Below are positions 1-8,040 of a DNA stretch of 64,000 nt, piece after piece. Position 1 is the first letter of the stretch; every line of letters starts with the position of its first letter. Origin of the DNA: Burkholderia seminalis DSM 23518. GTDB taxonomy: Bacteria > Pseudomonadota > Gammaproteobacteria > Burkholderiales > Burkholderiaceae. A program made the position numbers and the translations under genes. The stretch is from positions 62,001 through 126,000 of the forward strand of contig NZ_CADFDK010000017.1 of the NCBI RefSeq assembly GCF_902832885.1, in the 5' to 3' direction. A model generated the notes under the pieces. That model saw nothing but the letters and a program-made list of their open reading frames with translations. It did not search any database and was not told the DNA's origin.

Positions 1-153
1 ATAGCTCGCGGCGTGATCCGAGCTGCCGCGCGCGACCGTCAGCGCGACGGCCGGCGGGTGATCGAGCAATTGGCCGGCGAGCGCTTCGACGCGCGTGGTG
101 TCGGCGATCTGCGCGGCGACGACCTGGGCGGACTCGCGCGCTTCCTTAAGCAT
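1..153 (-). CDS. SIS-domain sugar isomerase/deaminase, N-terminal fragment (NagB-II/AgaS-like)
   Basis: Only the first 51 codons lie in the window; the gene runs off the left edge. The ATG at 153 opens a frame starting MLKEARES and ending in the motif TVARGSSDHAAS. The GSSD element is the sugar-phosphate binding loop typical of SIS-domain isomerases of the GlmS C-terminal type. Its start overlaps the nagA stop by 8 bp, so the two are almost certainly translationally coupled. In proteobacterial GlcNAc operons this slot is filled by a NagB-II glucosamine-6-phosphate deaminase, which turns the NagA product into fructose-6-phosphate. That role is inferred from the family and position; the catalytic part is outside the window. 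Confidence 0.8.
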   Translation of the reverse strand, partial: MLKEARESAQVVAAQIADTTRVEALAGQLLDHPPAVALTVARGSSDHAASY

Positions 154-1249
154 ATTCGACAATCGATTCTCCTTCGACGTAGGTCGCGGTGAGGTTCAGG
201 TCGCGGTCGAACACCGCGAGATCGGCCCATGCGCCGCGCTCGAGGCGGCCGCGATCGGCGACGCCGAGGTAATCGGCCGCGTAGCGCGACATCCGGTTCG
301 ACACGTCGGCGATCGGCAGGCCGAGCGACACGAGGTTGCGCAGCGCCTGGTCCATCGTCAGCGTGCTGCCGGCGAGCGTGCCGTCGGCGAGCCGCACGCC
401 GCCGAGGCACTTCGTCACGTGCTGGCTGCCGAGCCGGTATTCGCCGTCGGGCATGCCGGTGGCCGACGTGCTGTCGGTCACGACGTACAGGCGCGGAATC
501 GCGCGCAGCGCGGCCCGAATCGCGCCCGGGTGAACGTGCAGCAGGTCGGGGATGATTTCCGCGTATTCGGCGTGCGCAAGCGCCGCGCCCACGAGGCCCG
601 GGTTGCGGTGATGCAGCGGCGACATCGCGTTGAACAGGTGCGTGAAACCGCACGCGCCGTGCTTGAGCGCGGCGACCGCGTCGTCGTAGGTCGCGAGCGA
701 GTGGCCGAGCTGCACGCGCACGCCGCGCGCGGCCATCTCGCCGATGATCTCGATGTGGCCCGCGATTTCCGGTGCCAGCGTGACCACGCGGATCGGCGCG
801 ATCGACAGGTACTTCAGCACTTCGTCGAGCACCGCCGACACGGCCGCGTCGGGCTGCGCGCCGAGCTTGCCGGGGTTGATGTACGGCCCTTCGAGGTGCA
901 CGCCGAGCACGCGCGCGCCGCCCGGCGTGCGGGTACGCGCGACGGTGCCGAGGTTCGCGACGACCTGCATCAGTTCGTCGCGCGGCGCGGTCATCGTCGT
1001 CGCGAGCAGGCTCGTCGTGCCGAATTGCGCGTGCGTGCGCGCGATCGTCTCGATCGCGTCGCCGCCTTCCATCACGTCGGCGCCGCCGCCGCCGTGCACG
1101 TGCAGATCGATGAAGCCGGGCAGGATGTACGGCGCGTCGTTCGTCGCGGGATCGACGGGCGCGCCGTCGAGCGTGGTGATGCGGCCGTTCTCGCTATCGA
1201 GCGAACCGTGAATCCAGCCGTCGGGGGTGAGGATGTTGCCAGTCAGCAT
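146..1249 (-). CDS. nagA: N-acetylglucosamine-6-phosphate deacetylase
   Basis: This 367-residue cytoplasmic amidohydrolase removes the acetyl group from GlcNAc-6-phosphate, giving glucosamine-6-phosphate and acetate. Visible motifs fit NagA: the metal-binding HVH in LHVHGGGG near residue 50, HLEGPYINPGKLGAQ around residue 120, GHSLATYDDA, the HLFNAMSPLHHRNPG block, and the catalytic aspartate in VTDSTSATGMPDGEY. The length matches the family. It is downstream of the GntR regulator in the same direction and overlaps the start of the SIS-domain gene, forming a catabolic operon for amino sugars. Transport genes are expected beyond the left edge but cannot be seen. Confidence 0.96.
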   Translation of the reverse strand: MLTGNILTPDGWIHGSLDSENGRITTLDGAPVDPATNDAPYILPGFIDLHVHGGGGADVMEGGDAIETIARTHAQFGTTSLLATTMTAPRDELMQVVANLGTVARTRTPGGARVLGVHLEGPYINPGKLGAQPDAAVSAVLDEVLKYLSIAPIRVVTLAPEIAGHIEIIGEMAARGVRVQLGHSLATYDDAVAALKHGACGFTHLFNAMSPLHHRNPGLVGAALAHAEYAEIIPDLLHVHPGAIRAALRAIPRLYVVTDSTSATGMPDGEYRLGSQHVTKCLGGVRLADGTLAGSTLTMDQALRNLVSLGLPIADVSNRMSRYAADYLGVADRGRLERGAWADLAVFDRDLNLTATYVEGESIVEYA

Positions 1250-1372
1250 GACGTTTCTCTTGATGATCTGGTGACGCGGGCATCCGCGTCGCGATTTGCC
1301 AATTCGTTGCGATTCATCGCGCGCGATTGCGTTCCATCGCGATCGCGCGCGATGCGCGCGCAGTCTCGCGCG

Positions 1373-2107
1373 TCAGCGTTTCAGTTCGGCGACGAAGTCG
1401 TAATAGTCGTCGCGGCAATACGTTTCGGTCACTTCGATCGCGCGCTGGTCGGCACCGTAGCCGATGCGCGTGATCACGAGGAGCGCCGCGCCGGGCTTTA
1501 CCGCCATCCATTTCGCGATCTCGCGCGTCGCGTTCACCGCGCGAAAGTGCTGCAGCGCGCGCACGACGATCATGCCGCGCGCTTCGAGGTATTCGTACAG
1601 CGACGCGCCGAGCGCCTGCGGATCCGGCACCACCGCGGCCGGCAGCGTCGAGTGCTCGACGGCCATCACGATGCCGTCCGCGCGGCGCAGCCGTTCGAGC
1701 CGCGCCACCGTCGCACCCGGCGCGAGGCCGAGATGCGTGATCTCGTCGCGGCTCGCGGCGCGCAGCCGGCGCGACAGCCACACCGAATCGGGCACGAAGC
1801 CGCGCTGCTGCATCTTCGCGGTGAAGCCGACCAGACGCGACAGCGGATCGGCCACGCGCGGCGTGATGAAACTGCCCGCCCCGCGCGCCCGCTTGATCAA
1901 CCCCTGCTCGACCAGCAGCGCCAATGCGCGACGCGCCGTGATGCGCGATACGCCGACCGACACCGACAGCAACCGCTCCGACGGCAGCGCCTCGCCGGCC
2001 CGCCACGCGCCGCCGTGGATCGCGCTCGCCAGGTTGCGGGCGAGCTGCAGATAGAGCGGCGTGTCGTCGAGGGGATCGGGCGCCAGTTCGGACCAGCCGG
2101 TTTCCAT
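1373..2107 (-). CDS. GntR/HutC-family transcriptional regulator of the nag operon
   Basis: The protein has 244 residues. An N-terminal winged helix-turn-helix (about 15-80) contains PLYLQLARNLASAI, the LPSERLL motif and the SRITARRALALLVEQG recognition region. A UTRA effector domain (about 95-235) follows, with the EVTETY-type C-terminus seen in the NagR/DasR/NagQ group. Those relatives sense phosphorylated amino sugars. Being first in the operon and lying just downstream of a palindromic operator that overlaps its own promoter, it is probably an autoregulated repressor of nagA and the SIS-domain gene, relieved by an amino-sugar phosphate. The effector identity is inferred. Confidence 0.9.
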   Translation of the reverse strand: METGWSELAPDPLDDTPLYLQLARNLASAIHGGAWRAGEALPSERLLSVSVGVSRITARRALALLVEQGLIKRARGAGSFITPRVADPLSRLVGFTAKMQQRGFVPDSVWLSRRLRAASRDEITHLGLAPGATVARLERLRRADGIVMAVEHSTLPAAVVPDPQALGASLYEYLEARGMIVVRALQHFRAVNATREIAKWMAVKPGAALLVITRIGYGADQRAIEVTETYCRDDYYDFVAELKR

Positions 2108-2155
2108 GTGCCTCCGGGTATCGGACGACGATCTCGGACCGTCGAAAGTGAACGC

Positions 2156-2183
2156 ATTATATAACCACCATAATACCAGTCAA
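2156..2183 (-). promoter_or_regulatory. Sigma-70-like promoter of the nag operon
   Basis: On the minus strand a -35 hexamer TTGACT (2178-2183) is followed after 16 bp by a perfect TATAAT (2156-2161). Transcription would start near 2149, about 40 nt before the regulator's ATG at 2107. The -35 element lies inside the inverted repeat at 2171-2196, which gives a simple repression geometry. Confidence 0.75.
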
Positions 2184-2196
2184 CGAACTGGTATTA
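2171..2196. promoter_or_regulatory. Inverted-repeat operator for the GntR regulator
   Basis: Perfect 10-bp arms, TAATACCAGT and ACTGGTATTA, are separated by 6 bp (CAACGA). The ACTGGTAT half resembles the TGGT...ACCA sites bound by NagR/DasR-type regulators. An additional isolated half, ACTGGTATG, occurs at 2378-2386. Binding by the adjacent regulator is inferred from position. Confidence 0.65.
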
Positions 2197-2515
2197 GCAT
2201 CGCGGAAATCGCCGGAAGCCTTGCCCGACAAGCGTTTTAGTGCCGGCAAAGCCTTTGTTTACAAAGCAGTGCGGGATAGGGATTTACCCGAGGTGGTATG
2301 CAAGGGGACAGTTCGAGGAGTGGATTTACCGCGTTTTCGGGCTGCGGAAGCAGACCAGGATAGAACCAATTTGAGCGACTGGTATGCATCGCGCGACGGG
2401 GGCATGCGGGCCGGGCGGTATCGACGGGAACGCAAGCAGGCGCGCTCGAGAATGACGTCCAGGCGTGCGGCTCACGGCCGCCGAATCCCGCGCTTCGGCA
2501 CGGCGGCCGGACGCG
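2197..2515. other. Intergenic region between nag operon and LysR gene
   Basis: About 320 bp without a supported gene. A TTG-initiated open frame crosses it but runs antisense into the LysR gene and shows no recognisable protein, so it is not called. The part near 2475-2509 holds a GC-rich inverted repeat (next entry). The composition is a little richer in A and T than the flanking genes. Confidence 0.5.
2475..2509 (-). terminator. Candidate GC-rich hairpin after the LysR gene
   Basis: Nine-base arms CGGCCGCCG and CGGCGGCCG flank a 17-nt loop immediately downstream of the LysR stop. There is no T-run, so it is only a weak candidate for an intrinsic terminator. Confidence 0.35.
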
Positions 2516-3427
2516 CTATCCGGCCGTCTTTCTCCACGACCGGAACAGCTCGAGCAGCGCGCGGCACGGTGTGGACGTCGCGCCGCCCCGCCGCCACACC
2601 GCGCCGACGTCCATCGTCGGCACGGTCACGCTCAGGTTCCGGCGGCTGATCCGGTTGCCTTCCAGCGACCACGGCCGATAAACGAGATCCGAGAGTATCG
2701 TCACCCCGTGCCCGAGCGCGACGAGGCTTCTCACCGCTTCGATCGACTTGCTCTGCATCCAGACGTTCGGCGCGATGCCGTAGCTGCCCCAGTACTTGCC
2801 GACCGTTCGCAGGTGCTCGTCCATGTCCAGCAGCAGAAAGTTCTCGCGCGCGACGTCCTCGAGGGTGACGCGACGGGCGTCCTGCAGCGGATGACCGGGG
2901 TGGGTCCACAGCCGGCGCGGCGAGCGCAGCATCGTCTCGTATTTCAGGTCGCCGACTTCCGCGGTATTCGACACCAGCAGCAGCGCGATATCGAGGCGGT
3001 CGTCGACGAGCATCGTCTCGATCGTTTCGCGTTCGCTTTCGACGATGCTCACGCTCAGGTCGCCGAAGCGCCGGGAAATGGCGGACATCAGCGACGGCAT
3101 CAGATAGGTCGAGATGGTTTCGGTCATCCCGATCCGGACATGCCCGGAGACCTGCTCCGGGTCCTCCTGCGCGGCCGTGACGACGCGCTCGATCGACGTC
3201 GTCGCGTGCTGCACGTGACGCAGGAACCGCTCGCCGGCCGGTGTCAGGCGCACGCCTTTCGGATGACGCAGCAGCAGCGTGACGCCGACCGCCTCCTCGA
3301 GGTTCTTCAACGCGATCGTCATCGACGATTGAGACACCGAACAGAGATTGGCCGACTTCGAAATTTGCCCCGTATCGGCAACGGACACGAAGTATTCGAT
3401 CTGGCGCAGGGTGATGTGCGTGTTCAC
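2516..3427 (-). CDS. LysR-family transcriptional regulator
   Basis: 303 residues. The N-terminal winged helix (about 1-62) begins NTHITLRQIEYFVSVADTG and continues with SQSSMTIALKNLEEAVGVTLL, the classic LysR recognition helix region. A periplasmic-binding-protein-like effector domain occupies about 92-300. It is divergent from the fused molybdoenzyme gene, with 183 bp between the two starts. This is the standard arrangement for a LysR activator controlling the neighbouring catabolic operon and itself. The inducer is unknown and cannot be deduced from sequence. Confidence 0.92.
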   Translation of the reverse strand: MNTHITLRQIEYFVSVADTGQISKSANLCSVSQSSMTIALKNLEEAVGVTLLLRHPKGVRLTPAGERFLRHVQHATTSIERVVTAAQEDPEQVSGHVRIGMTETISTYLMPSLMSAISRRFGDLSVSIVESERETIETMLVDDRLDIALLLVSNTAEVGDLKYETMLRSPRRLWTHPGHPLQDARRVTLEDVARENFLLLDMDEHLRTVGKYWGSYGIAPNVWMQSKSIEAVRSLVALGHGVTILSDLVYRPWSLEGNRISRRNLSVTVPTMDVGAVWRRGGATSTPCRALLELFRSWRKTAG

Positions 3428-3509
3428 GGGAAAGGATCCGATAAGGCCGGGCAGCGCCGGATCGGCACGGCCCGAAAGGCCCGAACAGTACGGCAGATCG
3501 ATGGGCGCG

Positions 3510-3524
3510 ATATTGATTCAATAT
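3510..3524. promoter_or_regulatory. Palindromic candidate LysR binding site
   Basis: ATATTGATTCAATAT is a perfect 15-bp palindrome (7-bp arms, one central base) of the T-N11-A type bound by LysR proteins. It lies in the divergent region between the LysR gene and the molybdoenzyme gene, in an AT-rich patch that may also contain the promoters. Confidence 0.5.
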
Positions 3525-3610
3525 ATACCGGACCATCGAAAGGATGAATTTGTCATCGCTGCCGCCGCTTCCTAGCATAGTCGCAAACATGAAGCGGACG
3601 ATGCAAACCG

Positions 3611-6600
3611 ATGGAAACGCAGGAAAAGAAGGGCTATTGCACGTTGTGCCGGTCGCGCTGCGGCACGATCAACGTCGTGCGCGGCGACATGATGATCAAG
3701 GTCCGGCCCGACGACACGCACCCGACCGGCCACGCGATGTGCATGAAGGGAAAAGCGGCGCCGGAACTCCTGCATCACCCGAACCGCGTGCTGTACCCGA
3801 TGCGGCGCACGCGTCCGAAGGATGCCGCCGATCCCGGCTGGCAACGCATCGGTTGGGACGAAGCGCTGTCCGAGATCGCGGAGCGTCTCGCGTATTTCAA
3901 GCGGGAAAACGGCGCCGAGTCGGTCGCCTTCGGCGTGACCACGCCCAGCGGCACGCCGATGAGCGACAGCATCGACTGGGTCGAGCGATTCGTCTGGTTG
4001 TTCGGGAGCCCGAATATTTGCTATGCGACCGAGATCTGCAACTGGCACAAGGACAGCGCGCATGCGTTCACGTTCGGCTGCGGCATTCCCGTCGCGGATT
4101 ACCGGCATGCCGAGCTCATCGTGCTGTGGGGCAACAACCCCGCCAACACCTGGCTCGCGCAGGCCGACGCGATCGCGGAAGGCCGCCGCAACGGAGCCCG
4201 GCTGATCGTCGTCGATCCACGGCCGACCGCGCTCGCACGGGAAGCCGATCTGTGGCTGCGCGTCGCTCCCGGGACCGACGGCGCGCTCGCGATGGCGATC
4301 GCGCGGCAGATGATCGCGACCGGCAACATCGACGACGCCTTCGTGCGGGAATGGACCAACGGTCCGTTGCTCGTGCGGACCGACACCGGGCGGTTTTTGC
4401 GCGAGCGGGATCTCGACTGCAATGCGCCCGACAACCGTCATGTGCGCTGGAACAAGACGCTCGACCGGCTGGAACTCGCCGGCGAGGAAACCGCGACGCG
4501 GCCTGCCGACCTGTTGATGACCGGCGTGCGCCGCGTGACGATCCGGGATGCGGCGGGCCGTTGCGTGGACGTGGACTGCACGCCGGCCTTCGACCTCTAT
4601 TCGAAGGCGCTCGACGCCTATACGCCGGAACATGCGGCCGCGATCACCGGCGTCGACGCGGCCGACATCGTGAAGGCCGCGCAGCTGCTGCGGCCGCATC
4701 AGGCCATTGCCTATCACGCCTGGTCGGGCGTCGGCATGCACACCAATGCGACGCAGACCGAGCGCGCCATCGCGACGTTGTATGCGTTGACGGGTGCGTT
4801 CGACACGCGCGGCTCGAACCGGGAATGGACGAAGCAGCCGGCCAACGCGGTCAGCCGCTACGCGATGCTCGACCCGTGGCAACGCGCGAAAGCGCTCGGC
4901 CTCGCGGAGCGGCCGCTCGGCCCGCCGGCGCAAGGCTGGGTCACGGCGCGCGACGTCTACCGCGCGATCCTCGACGGCGAACCCTACCGCGTACGCGCGC
5001 TGTTCGCGTTCGGCACGAACATGGTGATGTCGCAGGCGGATGGCGGCCTCGCGCACGATGCGCTCCGCGCGCTCGATTTCCATGTTCACTGCGATCTCTT
5101 CGAGACACCGTCGTCACGCTATGCGGACATCCTGCTTCCGGTGAACACGCCGTGGGAGCGCGAAGGGCTGCGGCTCGGTTTCGAGATCGACGCGCGCGCG
5201 GTCGAACTGGTGCAGCTCAGGCAACGCATGGTGCCGCCGCGCGGCGAGAGCCGCGCCGACTACGACATCGTCTTCGACCTGGCCGTGCGGCTCGGCATGC
5301 AGGACGCGTTCTTCGGCGGCAGCATCGAAGCCGGCTGGAATCACGTGCTCGCGCCGCTCGGGCTGGACGTCGCGTCGCTGCGCGCCCATCCGGAAGGCAT
5401 CTACCGGCCGCTGCCGCAACGCGAACGGCAATACGCGGCGGCGACACCCGACGGCGTGCGCGGTTTCGACACGGAGACGCGGCGCGTCGAGCTGTATTCC
5501 GAGAAATTGCATCGTCACGGCTACCCGCCCGTCCCGCAGTACGTGCCGCCGCGGCATGGCGACGATGCGCGCGCGGACAACCGCCGTCGCTTTCCCTGCA
5601 CGTTGACCTCGATGAAGAACGGCTACTACTGCCACAGCCAGCATCGCGGGCTGCCGAGCCTGCGGCGGCGCGCGCCGTACCCCGTGGCGGAACTCAACGA
5701 CGCACTGGCGGCGGAGCACGACATCGTCGACGGCGACTGGTGCGTGATCGAAACCACGAACGGCACGGCGCGCTTCAAGGCGCGCGTCGTACCGGAACTG
5801 GCGCGCAACGTGATCGTGGCCGAATACGGCTGGTGGCAGGCATGCGACGAGGTCGGCCTCGATGCGTTCCCCGCAAGCGGTCGCGACAACAGCAATTTCA
5901 ACTCGCTCGTGTCGGCGGCGCAACTCGATCCCGTCAGCGGCTCGTCGCCGTTGCGTTCCGTGCGCTGCCGCATCCGGCGCGACCCGTCGGTCGATCCGGC
6001 GCGCCGAGCGTGGAAAGGCTTGCGGGATTTCGTCGTGTCAGCCATCCGAGAGGAAGCGAGCGGCGTACGCACCGTCACGTTTCGCGCCGCGGACGGCGGC
6101 GCGCTGCCGGACTACTTGCCCGGTCAGCACGTGACGCTGCACATCCCGTCGCTCGGCGACGGCGGGACGACGCGTGCCTATTCGCTGACGGGCGCCGCCC
6201 GCGAAGACGCGCGCCGCAGTTACACGATCTCGGTGCGTCACCAGAAAGGCCGCACCCGCGACGGCACGGCGTTCGAAGGCGTGATGTCGTCCTACATTCA
6301 CGGCACGCTCGGGGTCGGCGATCCCGTGTTGCTCGGCGCGCCCGGCGGGACGTTCGTCGTGCCGCCGGCGTCGCGCCAGCCCGTCGTGATGTTCGCGGGC
6401 GGCATCGGCATCACGCCGTTCATCTCGTACCTGGAATCGATCCGCGATCAGGCGGACCGGGCGCCGGAATCGCTGCTCTTCCATGCAAACCTGAACAGCA
6501 GCACGCACGCGTTCCGGGACCGCATCGAGACCCTGAAGCAGCGCCTGCCGACGCTCGAGGTCGTCAACTGCTACAACCAGCCGCACGGCGAGACGCCGGG

Positions 6601-7057
6601 ACGGGACTATCAGCTGCACGGCTACCTGTCGGCCGACGTGGTCGCCGACGACCTGATCCGGCGGCGCGCGCGGTTTTATCTGTGCGGCCCCGAGCCGATG
6701 ATGGAGGCGATCACGGCGGGACTGATCGCGCGCGGCGTGCCGCCTTTCGACATCTTCAAGGAAGCGTTCAGATCGCCGGCCCGGCCGACGCTCGACCCGT
6801 CGAAGCGATACGCGGTGCGGTTCACGCGGTCGCGCCGCACGGCCACCTGGACGCCCGGCGACGGCAGCCTGCTGTCGTTCGCGGAAAGTCTCGGCATCGC
6901 GTTGCCGAGCGGCTGCCGGGTCGGACAGTGCGAGAGCTGCGCGGTCAAGGTCGTGGCGGGCGAGGTCACGCATCCGAGCGGACACGGGCCTGACGAAGCC
7001 GACATGTGCCTCGCCTGCCAGGCCATTCCGGCCACCGACGTCAGCATCGACGCATAA
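3611..7057 (+). CDS. Fused molybdopterin oxidoreductase / FAD-NAD(P)H reductase / 2Fe-2S ferredoxin
   Basis: The protein has 1148 residues and three modules. (1) Residues 1-790 are a DMSO-reductase-superfamily catalytic module. Cysteines 10, 13, 17 and 44 form a CX2CX3CX26C site for a 4Fe-4S cluster, and C143 in EICNWHKD is a plausible molybdenum ligand. (2) About 800-1060 is a ferredoxin-NAD(P)H-reductase module with the flavin motif RAYSLTG and the nucleotide motif FAGGIGITPF near residue 928. (3) About 1075-1148 is a plant-type 2Fe-2S domain with SGCRVGQCESC and a final cysteine in CLAC. The enzyme should pass electrons between NAD(P)H and the molybdenum site within one chain. No Tat signal is visible, so it is cytoplasmic. 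The substrate is unknown. The ATG at 3611 is chosen because it directly precedes the iron-sulfur domain. It is followed after 22 bp by an ornithine-cyclodeaminase-family gene. Confidence 0.9.
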   Translation: METQEKKGYCTLCRSRCGTINVVRGDMMIKVRPDDTHPTGHAMCMKGKAAPELLHHPNRVLYPMRRTRPKDAADPGWQRIGWDEALSEIAERLAYFKRENGAESVAFGVTTPSGTPMSDSIDWVERFVWLFGSPNICYATEICNWHKDSAHAFTFGCGIPVADYRHAELIVLWGNNPANTWLAQADAIAEGRRNGARLIVVDPRPTALAREADLWLRVAPGTDGALAMAIARQMIATGNIDDAFVREWTNGPLLVRTDTGRFLRERDLDCNAPDNRHVRWNKTLDRLELAGEETATRPADLLMTGVRRVTIRDAAGRCVDVDCTPAFDLYSKALDAYTPEHAAAITGVDAADIVKAAQLLRPHQAIAYHAWSGVGMHTNATQTERAIATLYALTGAFDTRGSNREWTKQPANAVSRYAMLDPWQRAKALGLAERPLGPPAQGWVTARDVYRAILDGEPYRVRALFAFGTNMVMSQADGGLAHDALRALDFHVHCDLFETPSSRYADILLPVNTPWEREGLRLGFEIDARAVELVQLRQRMVPPRGESRADYDIVFDLAVRLGMQDAFFGGSIEAGWNHVLAPLGLDVASLRAHPEGIYRPLPQRERQYAAATPDGVRGFDTETRRVELYSEKLHRHGYPPVPQYVPPRHGDDARADNRRRFPCTLTSMKNGYYCHSQHRGLPSLRRRAPYPVAELNDALAAEHDIVDGDWCVIETTNGTARFKARVVPELARNVIVAEYGWWQACDEVGLDAFPASGRDNSNFNSLVSAAQLDPVSGSSPLRSVRCRIRRDPSVDPARRAWKGLRDFVVSAIREEASGVRTVTFRAADGGALPDYLPGQHVTLHIPSLGDGGTTRAYSLTGAAREDARRSYTISVRHQKGRTRDGTAFEGVMSSYIHGTLGVGDPVLLGAPGGTFVVPPASRQPVVMFAGGIGITPFISYLESIRDQADRAPESLLFHANLNSSTHAFRDRIETLKQRLPTLEVVNCYNQPHGETPGRDYQLHGYLSADVVADDLIRRRARFYLCGPEPMMEAITAGLIARGVPPFDIFKEAFRSPARPTLDPSKRYAVRFTRSRRTATWTPGDGSLLSFAESLGIALPSGCRVGQCESCAVKVVAGEVTHPSGHGPDEADMCLACQAIPATDVSIDA

Positions 7058-7079
7058 CCCCGTCAACGAAAGGTTCACC

Positions 7080-8015
7080 ATGAAACATTTCGATGCCGTC
7101 GCGACACGCGACGCGCTGGATTTCGAATCGCTGGTCGCACGCCTGAGGCAAGCGTTCGTCGACGGCTGCCACGTGCCGCCGCGGCATTCGCACGTCTTCA
7201 ATGCCGGCAGCGCGGACGAAGGCACGGTGCTCATCATGCCCGCGTGGGAAGACCACGGCTATCTAGGCATCAAGACGGTCAACATCTTCCCCGGCAATGC
7301 GGAACACGGCATGCCCGGTTTGCACTCGACCTACGTGCTTTACGACGGGCGGACGGGCAACCCGCTCGCGCAACTGGACGGCAACGAAATCACGTCGCGC
7401 CGCACCGCGGCGGCATCGGCGCTGGCCGCTACCTATCTGGCCCGCCCCGATGCATCGCGCCTCGTGCTGCTGGGTGCCGGCCGGGTCGGCAGCCTGGTGC
7501 CGCTTGCGTATCGCAGCCAGTTGCCGATCTCGCACGTCGAAGTCTGGGACAAGGATCCCGAAGCGGTGGCGCGACTGGTCGACCGGCTGACGCGCGACGG
7601 TTTCGATGCCGCGCCCGTCACGCATCTCGAGGACAGCGTCCGGCGCGCGGACGTCGTCACCTGCGCGACGCTCGCGACGGAGCCGATCGTCCGCGGCCGG
7701 TGGCTCGCCCCAGGCTCGCATCTGGACCTGATCGGCAGTTTTACGCCGCGCATGCGCGAAGCGGACGACGACTGCTTCCGGCAGGCGGAGATTTATGTCG
7801 ATACGGACGAGGCCGCGCAAAAATCCGGCGACCTGCTGGGCCCGCTGGCGCGCAACGTCATTGCGCCCGACCGCCTGAGCCGGACGCTGACGGCGCTGTG
7901 CCGCGGCGAAGCGCAGGGCCGCACGAACGACCTTCAGCGCACCGTGTTCAAGGCCGTCGGCACCGCGCTGGAGGATCTGGCCGCGGCCATTCAAATCGTT
8001 GAAAAAACGCACTGA
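7080..8015 (+). CDS. Ornithine cyclodeaminase / mu-crystallin family protein
   Basis: 311 residues with a Rossmann NAD(P) site, VLLGAGRVGSLVPLAY, near residue 125. The upstream region contains the family's conserved LGIKTVNIFP and RTAAASALAATYLARPD segments. Family members are NAD-dependent enzymes acting on amino or imino acids: ornithine or lysine cyclodeaminase, alanine dehydrogenase, ketimine reductase. The sequence alone does not say which. It follows the molybdoenzyme by 22 bp and precedes the transporter by 25 bp, so the three are probably one transcript. That context suggests imine or amino acid chemistry linked to the molybdoenzyme's substrate, which is inference. Confidence 0.88.
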   Translation: MKHFDAVATRDALDFESLVARLRQAFVDGCHVPPRHSHVFNAGSADEGTVLIMPAWEDHGYLGIKTVNIFPGNAEHGMPGLHSTYVLYDGRTGNPLAQLDGNEITSRRTAAASALAATYLARPDASRLVLLGAGRVGSLVPLAYRSQLPISHVEVWDKDPEAVARLVDRLTRDGFDAAPVTHLEDSVRRADVVTCATLATEPIVRGRWLAPGSHLDLIGSFTPRMREADDDCFRQAEIYVDTDEAAQKSGDLLGPLARNVIAPDRLSRTLTALCRGEAQGRTNDLQRTVFKAVGTALEDLAAAIQIVEKTH

Positions 8016-8040
8016 ACCCGTGACGGGCAAGGAGATCGAG

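Noticed and set aside
95-2164. Long plus-strand open frame opposite nagA and the GntR gene
   Set aside because: It is an antisense shadow caused by high GC at third positions; the sequence is Arg/His-rich with no domain, while the minus-strand genes have clear family motifs.
2221-2649. TTG-initiated frame in the gap after the nag promoter
   Set aside because: No ribosome site or recognisable protein; its second half overlaps the LysR gene antisense and becomes Arg-rich.
3544-6993. 1149-residue frame overlapping the fused molybdoenzyme
   Set aside because: It lies in another frame on the same strand and is low-complexity Arg/Ala-rich; the real frame contains all cofactor motifs.
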